Shown: piece after piece, positions 8,003 through 11,643 of the stretch
How the letters are laid out: every line of letters begins with the position of its first letter
How positions within the stretch are numbered: the first letter of the stretch is position 1
Assembly: GCA_022361535.1 (NCBI GenBank)
Contig: JAKSAU010000444.1
Span: 1-11,643, forward strand
Direction of reading: 5' to 3'
Origin: Desulfobacterales bacterium
Lineage (GTDB): Bacteria > Desulfobacterota > Desulfobacteria > Desulfobacterales > Desulfobacteraceae
DNA: 11,643 nucleotides
Translations under genes and position numbers: made by a program
Notes under the pieces: model-generated
Databases searched by the model: none
What the model saw: only the letters and a program-made list of their open reading frames with translations
What the model was told of the DNA's origin: nothing

Positions 8003-8032
8003 CTTATGCCATAACTGGCATAGAGCTGTCAA
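8003..8032 (-). promoter_or_regulatory. candidate rapA promoter
   Basis: Read on the minus strand, a perfect TTGACA (8027-8032) is followed by an 18-bp spacer and CATAAG (8003-8008), a 4/6 match to the -10 consensus. Transcription would begin near 7996, leaving a leader of about 38 nt before the rapA ATG. The spacer carries the palindrome listed separately. Confidence 0.45.
8005..8022. promoter_or_regulatory. palindromic candidate operator in the rapA promoter
   Basis: A perfect inverted repeat TATGCCA-TAAC-TGGCATA overlaps the -10 element and most of the spacer of the rapA promoter. Its symmetry and position suit a dimeric repressor. It could also form a 7-bp hairpin, but it lies upstream of the predicted transcript start, so a DNA site is more likely. 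No regulator gene adjoins it. Confidence 0.5.
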
Positions 8033-8106
8033 GCATTGCCCAAAAGAACGTTACACGGTTTTTGTAGTAGGTCATATCGCCTTGAGTTTCGTTAAAACAT
8101 CATTTC

Positions 8107-8156
8107 AAAAAAAAAAGGCAGCCTGTCCGAAATGATTTGATAAACGGCAGGCGGCC
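8107..8156 (-). terminator. Rho-independent terminator after the yqeY gene
   Basis: On the minus strand, a GC-rich arm (8156-8145, GGCCGCCTGCCG), a 15-nt loop and the matching arm (8129-8117, CGGACAGGCTGCC) pair with small mismatches. They are followed at once by ten T residues (8116-8107). The stem starts 25 nt after the yqeY stop codon. It ends the right-hand minus-strand unit and isolates rapA from it. Confidence 0.9.
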
Positions 8157-8181
8157 TTTGATTTTCAGACAATGGCTTCAG

Positions 8182-8673
8182 TTAGCTGCCCATGGATTTT
8201 AGTATCTCCTGTACCATCTTTCCGTCTGCCAGTTTTCCGTAGTGTTTCATTACTATTCCCATGGCTTGCATTGGGCTTTTAAATTGGTTGAAATCCACAT
8301 TTTCATTTATCCATTCTTTTACTTCTTCAGCTGTGGCCATTTGAGGCAGATAGGTATTAAGCAGTTCAAGATAATCTGATGTGGTTTCTTTTTTGTGTTC
8401 CAACACAGTCAGTTCTGATTTGACAAACTTACGTATGATATTTTGAATATCTTCATCTGTGATTTCATCGGGCTGTTTGACACGGGTTGTTTTTTTACCG
8501 CTTTCAAGCGTGATTGCAACGGTAAGATCCGGAAAAGCGCCCATGATAAGACGCATGGCGTCTCTCACGGCAGTGTCCTTTTTGATCATAGCGGTTTTCA
8601 TATCTTGGCGAATCTTATCATACAGGGATATTCCCATGGAAGCATCCCACCCGTACAGGCTTTGGTCTGTCAT
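8182..8673 (-). CDS. yqeY: GatB/YqeY domain protein
   Basis: This 163-residue protein is mostly helical with the YqeY pattern: SLYDKIRQDMKTAMIKKD near 16-33, RDAMRLIMGAF at 37-47, a TDEDIQNIIRKFVK helix, YLPQMATAEEVKEWI in the middle and a terminal GKMVQEILK. The family resembles the C-terminal tRNA-binding region of GatB, the Asp/Glu-tRNA amidotransferase subunit, but its free-standing role is not established. The chosen ATG has a GGGG-containing ribosome site (8680-8683) 6 nt upstream. An internal ATG at 8637 (Met13) would give the more usual length of about 150 residues and also has a G-rich sequence before it, so the true start is uncertain. The gene lies 53 bp after selD and just ahead of a strong terminator, so it is probably the last gene of that unit. 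Confidence 0.88.
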   Translation of the reverse strand: MTDQSLYGWDASMGISLYDKIRQDMKTAMIKKDTAVRDAMRLIMGAFPDLTVAITLESGKKTTRVKQPDEITDEDIQNIIRKFVKSELTVLEHKKETTSDYLELLNTYLPQMATAEEVKEWINENVDFNQFKSPMQAMGIVMKHYGKLADGKMVQEILKSMGS

Positions 8674-8726
8674 TGTTTTCCCCTTTGCTGTCCGGCAGTT
8701 CCTTGTCTGCAGGGTTAATAGTTTTT

Positions 8727-9779
8727 TTAAGTGAGTACGATTCCGGTTGAACCGTTTGTAACTTCACCTATGATACGGGCATAATCGAGCCCGTTAGCTT
8801 TAAATGCGGTAAGAAGTTGTTCAGCCTGGCTTCCAGGCAAAGAAAAAACCAATCCGCCAGAAGTCTGCGGATCATAAATTAAGCCTTGTTCCTCATTTGT
8901 TAATGACCGTTTGATTTCGATTCTGTGGGTTTTTACCATTTCCCGGTTTGCCTTGTTGCTGCCCGTGGTTTCTCCTTTGGCATACATTTGTCTGGCATGG
9001 GGGTAGAAAGGCAGCTGGCTGAAATCAACCAAAAATTCAAGGCTGGAACCGTTTGCCATTTCCATAAGATGACCCAGGATACCGAACCCTGTTACATCTG
9101 TGCAGGCATGGATGTCAAAATTAAGGGCCTGTTCTAGGGCCGTATTGTTAAGGCTTGCAACGATGGGCAGAACATCTTTTTCAAGATCCTTAAAAGGCAG
9201 CTTCCCTGAACGGACGGCATTGAACAATACGCCTGAGCCAATTGGTTTAGTTAATATCAGGGCGTCTCCCGGCTGAGCACCCGAATTGGAAAGAATCTTG
9301 TCCGGATGAACCACACCGTTTACGCAAAGTCCGTATTTAGGCTCTTCGTCATCAACAGAATGCCCTCCTGCCAGAACAGCGCCGGCTTCAGAAACCTTGT
9401 CATTGCCACCTTTAAGCATTTCTCTTAAAATTCCGGTATCAAGAGTTTTGGAAGGAAACATCACCACATTCAAGGCGGTCAAAGGCCGGCCGCCCATTGA
9501 GTAAATATCTGAAATAGAATTGGCAGCAGCGACCTGACCGAACCAGTACGGATCATCTACAGGTGGCGTTATAAAGTCGATGGTGTTGATCATGGCAAGA
9601 TCAGGTGCGACCTTATAAACAGCAGCATCATCAGCCGTGTCGTACCCGATCAACAGGTCTTTATCCCGGGGGGCAGGAAAACCTTTTAATGTGTCCGCCA
9701 GAACCTGGGGACCGATTTTAGCAGCTCAACCGCATGTTCTTGCGAGCCCGGTCAGGGTTTTCTTTTTAAAGAGTTTCAC
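8727..9779 (-). CDS. selD: selenide, water dikinase SelD, itself a selenoprotein (in-frame UGA at codon 18)
   Basis: SelD makes selenophosphate from selenide and ATP, the selenium donor for selenocysteine and selenouridine synthesis. The full frame is 350 residues, close to E. coli SelD (347). It starts at GTG 9777-9779, with GGAG 6 nt upstream and an in-frame stop just before. Codon 18 is TGA (9726-9728) in the context TCGUAAKIGP, so selenocysteine replaces the catalytic Cys17 of E. coli SelD. A SECIS-like hairpin follows. Downstream motifs are intact: TADDAAVY, NSISDIYSMGG, LAGGHSVDDEEPKYG, TKPIGSGVL, CTDVTGFGILGHL and DPQTSGGL. Translating UGA as a stop would force an artificial TTG start at 9653 and lose 42 residues including the active site. 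The gene is 59 bp after the FMN oxidoreductase and 53 bp before yqeY. Its function requires selA, selB and selC elsewhere in the genome. Confidence 0.95.
9693..9712 (-). promoter_or_regulatory. bacterial SECIS element of selD
   Basis: Starting 13 nt after the UGA, the minus strand reads GTCC-CCAG-GTT-CTGG-C-GGAC. It pairs as two 4-bp stems with one bulged C and a three-base GTT loop. The apical loop lies about 21 nt from the UGA, within the accepted spacing for bacterial SECIS elements, and it begins with G-U as SelB-binding loops commonly do. It lies inside the coding sequence. Confidence 0.8.
9726..9728 (-). other. selenocysteine codon (UGA recoded)
   Basis: The TCA on the plus strand is the in-frame TGA codon 18 of selD, aligned with the catalytic cysteine of non-selenoprotein SelD enzymes. 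It is preceded by Cys16-Gly17 and followed by Ala-Ala-Lys-Ile. Homology continues without a shift on both sides, which argues against a nonsense mutation. Confidence 0.9.
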
Positions 9780-9812
9780 TTGTATCTCCGTTCAGTTTAA
9801 AGTCTAAAACAG

Positions 9813-9842
9813 AATATACCCTGTAATGACTTAAAGGATCAA
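9813..9842 (-). promoter_or_regulatory. possible internal promoter for selD
   Basis: On the minus strand, TTGATC (9837-9842) overlaps the stop codon of the oxidoreductase gene. It is followed by an 18-bp spacer and TATATT (9813-9818, 5/6 match to -10). It would allow selD-yqeY expression independent of the upstream repressor-controlled genes. The -35 match is only 4/6. Confidence 0.3.
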
Positions 9843-11077
9843 TGGGCAGGTGCTGCTTTTTTTGCCCTTCGTTGACTGAAGCCATGAGTACCCATCCGCC
9901 AAAAGGTCAAGAACACGGATTTCCATTCACTTGCCTTGGGATTAACCGGTTTGCCTTTGCCCAGAGTATAAAGGTGATATTCGTACCAGGTCAAAGGAAT
10001 TGCCACCATGGCATCCAGTCGGCGTATTCCAGTGCTCAACCGGGGCAGGGTGATGTTGTGTCCAGGGTCTGATAACAGTCTGTTTGGAAAATCAGGTTCT
10101 AAGGCAAGCGGCCGGGCAAGCCCGATTATATCGGCAACATCATTATCAAGGGCATCGGTCATTGCCGCACCTGACCTGAAGCCTCCTGTGAGCACCAAGG
10201 GTGTGGTAAGTGTTTTCTTCATGGCAATGGCATAATCCATAAAGTAGCCTTCTTTGTCATCCATTGTCCGGCTACCCATCATTGCCGGTTTTTCATAAGA
10301 CCCTCCTGAAATTTCGATCAAGTCTATTCCCAGATCCTCAAGTGTCTGTGCCACTTCAATGGCTTGTTCAATAGTAAACCCGCCATCCCTGAAGTCTGAA
10401 GCATTTAGCTTGATGCCCACCGGGAAGTCATTTCCCACTTTTTGCCTTATGGACTTGTATATTTGAACTACAAAGCGCATTCGATTCTTGGATGATCCGC
10501 CCCAGTCATCTTCCCGCCGGTTGTGATGGGGGGATAGAAACTGGTTGACCAGGTACCCGTGGGCGCCATGGATTTGTACCCCAGAAAAGCCTGTCTTTTT
10601 GGCCAGCCCTGCACTTGCTGCAAATTGACTGATAATGGTCCTGATTTCATTGTCGCTCAGTTCTCGTGGACGGTTAAACGCTTTGCTCAATCCTCCTTCT
10701 AAAGGAACCGGAGATGGCGCGACAGGTTCAGGGGAAAGAAACGCAGGACTTTGTTTGCCCGGATGATTTAGCTGCATCCAAATCTGGGTATTACTCTCTT
10801 TGCCTGCAGCAGCCCAGTCGCGAAATTTATGCAGGTCACTCTCGTTGTCAAGCACCACATTTTTGGGTTCTCCAAGGGCTGACCGATCTATAAAAACATT
10901 ACCGGTCACGGAAATACCTATACCGCCTTGCGCCCAAGTCCTGTACAGTCGCAGCAATTTGTCCGTAGGGTTGTGATCCTTGTCTCCCAATTGCTCACTC
11001 ATGGCAGATTTAAATAGCCGGTTTTTCACAGTTTGCCCTGTTCCTAACTCTAATGGGGTGAATAAAACTGATGTCAT
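9839..11077 (-). CDS. Old Yellow Enzyme-family NADH:flavin oxidoreductase (FMN TIM barrel)
   Basis: This 412-residue single-domain enzyme is expected to bind FMN and reduce activated C=C bonds of enones or other electrophiles using NAD(P)H. Typical family motifs are present: an opening FTPLELG-VKNRLFKSAM, QLNHPGKQ (102-109), the substrate-binding HGAHGYL (170-176), QFLSPHHNRREDDWGGS (179-195) followed by NRMRF, and VLTGGFRSG with IGLARPL near the end (phosphate-binding region). There is no C-terminal Fe-S/FAD extension as in 2,4-dienoyl-CoA reductase. The tail after about 350 is longer than a bare barrel needs and includes a Trp/Tyr-rich segment of unknown role. The ATG has an excellent AAAGGAG (11084-11090) 6 nt upstream. 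A TetR-family repressor gene lies immediately upstream with an operator-like palindrome between them, suggesting electrophile-inducible control. The true substrate cannot be read from sequence. Confidence 0.9.
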   Translation of the reverse strand: MTSVLFTPLELGTGQTVKNRLFKSAMSEQLGDKDHNPTDKLLRLYRTWAQGGIGISVTGNVFIDRSALGEPKNVVLDNESDLHKFRDWAAAGKESNTQIWMQLNHPGKQSPAFLSPEPVAPSPVPLEGGLSKAFNRPRELSDNEIRTIISQFAASAGLAKKTGFSGVQIHGAHGYLVNQFLSPHHNRREDDWGGSSKNRMRFVVQIYKSIRQKVGNDFPVGIKLNASDFRDGGFTIEQAIEVAQTLEDLGIDLIEISGGSYEKPAMMGSRTMDDKEGYFMDYAIAMKKTLTTPLVLTGGFRSGAAMTDALDNDVADIIGLARPLALEPDFPNRLLSDPGHNITLPRLSTGIRRLDAMVAIPLTWYEYHLYTLGKGKPVNPKASEWKSVFLTFWRMGTHGFSQRRAKKAAPAH

Positions 11078-11093
11078 ATATCTCTCCTTTGAA

Positions 11094-11112
11094 AATAGAC
11101 CGGTCGTCTATT
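11094..11112. promoter_or_regulatory. palindromic TetR-type operator candidate
   Basis: AATAGAC-CGGTC-GTCTATT is a perfect 7-bp inverted repeat around a 5-bp centre. It contains a second overlapping palindrome GACCGGTC (11098-11105). It sits 16 bp beyond the stop codon of the TetR gene and just upstream of the oxidoreductase ribosome site. TAGAC/GTCTA half-sites resemble those of NemR-like TetR regulators, as recalled from memory. Binding by the adjacent repressor is inferred. Confidence 0.65.
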
Positions 11113-11127
11113 AATGGGGTTGTTTTT

Positions 11128-11643
11128 TTACTTGGCTTCCATAGCGTTCAAGAATGACTCCATGATTTTTTTTAAATAATCAGGGTTATGATCAATACGA
11201 ATCCTTAAAAGGCCTCCTTGCCAAATGTCCCAGAGCATATCGGACATAAGACCGGCTTCAAGATCTTCACGGATTTGTCCTTGATCCTGAGCATCTGCAA
11301 TAAGTCCGCATAACCTGGTTTTCCACAGATCCACGGATCGTTTCAACTCTAATCTGCAAGCTGGAATAGAGCCGCCTATTTCTCCTGCCAAATTGCCTGT
11401 AAGGCATCCTGCATACCCCTTATCCTCAAGGCTATCAACAGCCATACTAAAAATTGTTTTTAGGGTAGTTAAGGGATCATGAGCCGTGGTCTCAAGATAT
11501 GCGTCAATTTGTATTCTCAAGTTTTCAGCATAGCGCCTAATGATTTGGGCCACATAGTCTTCTTTGCTGTTGAAATAATTATAAAAAGATCCTTTGGGCA
11601 CATTGACTGTATCCAGGATTTTTTTCAGACTCGTACCATGGTA
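11128..11643 (-). CDS. TetR/AcrR-family repressor, NemR-like (N-terminus cut by right edge)
   Basis: The visible 171 residues begin inside the DNA-binding domain. The helix-turn-helix reads YHGTSLKKILDTVNVPKGS followed by FYNYFNSKEDY, the classic TetR recognition region. About 25-35 N-terminal residues and the start codon are missing. The ligand domain contains KGYAGCLTGNLAGEI, which aligns by eye with the SGCLTVKLSAEV segment of E. coli NemR. The shared Cys (codon 11404-11406) corresponds to the NemR sensor Cys106. A C-terminal MLWDIWQGGLLRIRID segment is also typical of this group. It stops 50 bp before the FMN oxidoreductase on the same strand, like the nemR-nemA order. It is therefore likely to repress that gene and respond to reactive electrophiles or oxidants. 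The stop is TAA at 11128-11130. Confidence 0.9.
   Translation of the reverse strand, partial: YHGTSLKKILDTVNVPKGSFYNYFNSKEDYVAQIIRRYAENLRIQIDAYLETTAHDPLTTLKTIFSMAVDSLEDKGYAGCLTGNLAGEIGGSIPACRLELKRSVDLWKTRLCGLIADAQDQGQIREDLEAGLMSDMLWDIWQGGLLRIRIDHNPDYLKKIMESFLNAMEAK

Noticed and set aside
8727..9653. Shorter SelD starting at TTG 9653
   Set aside because: It lacks the catalytic residue and ATP-binding N-terminus, while the upstream frame continues SelD homology through UGA with a good start site and a SECIS-like hairpin.
9726..9728. selD as a pseudogene with a nonsense mutation
   Set aside because: The UGA sits exactly at the known Sec/Cys catalytic position, and the frame, motifs and hairpin are all intact.

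Overview
The window looks like chromosomal DNA from an anaerobic, selenoprotein-making bacterium. Desulfobacteraceae-type Desulfobacterota (formerly Deltaproteobacteria) is the best guess. The reasons are moderate GC by eye, a SelD that carries selenocysteine, a very large multi-PAS GGDEF/EAL protein, and a style of flavoprotein and FMN-oxidoreductase genes common in that group. This is inferred from protein character only. No rRNA, tRNA, CRISPR array, insertion sequence or phage gene was seen.

Left part (1-5247). A minus-strand gene runs off the left edge. Only its N-terminus is present, and it matches the nuclease-like front end of Rad3/XPD-type DNA helicases. A 353-bp gap follows, with a good sigma70-like promoter pointing right and three short inverted repeats in the presumed leader. 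Next come two plus-strand genes 42 bp apart: a short FAD-binding oxidoreductase whose NAD(P)-binding and FAD-ribityl motifs are both altered, and an 1147-residue PAS-GAF-PAS-PAS-PAS-GGDEF-EAL protein with every key catalytic motif intact. They probably form one transcription unit, so a link between flavin or redox state and cyclic-di-GMP is a reasonable hypothesis.

Middle (5268-8181). A full-length RapA/HepA-type Swi2/Snf2 ATPase lies on the minus strand and converges on the GGDEF/EAL gene with only 20 bp between them. The two stop codons sit in opposite arms of an inverted repeat. Upstream of rapA is a TTGACA promoter whose spacer and -10 hexamer are covered by a perfect TATGCCA/TGGCATA palindrome, a candidate operator. 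Beyond it is a strong Rho-independent terminator that ends the next minus-strand unit.

Right part (8182-11643), all on the minus strand. In transcription order: a TetR/NemR-like repressor (N-terminus cut off by the right edge), an Old Yellow Enzyme-family FMN oxidoreductase, selD, and a GatB/YqeY-domain gene, then the terminator. A palindrome sits between the repressor and the oxidoreductase. The repressor has a Cys in the same sequence context as the redox-sensing Cys of NemR, so the pair resembles the nemR-nemA electrophile-response arrangement. selD is read through an in-frame UGA at codon 18, followed by a bacterial SECIS-like hairpin. Translating UGA as stop would lose the first 42 residues, including the catalytic residue.
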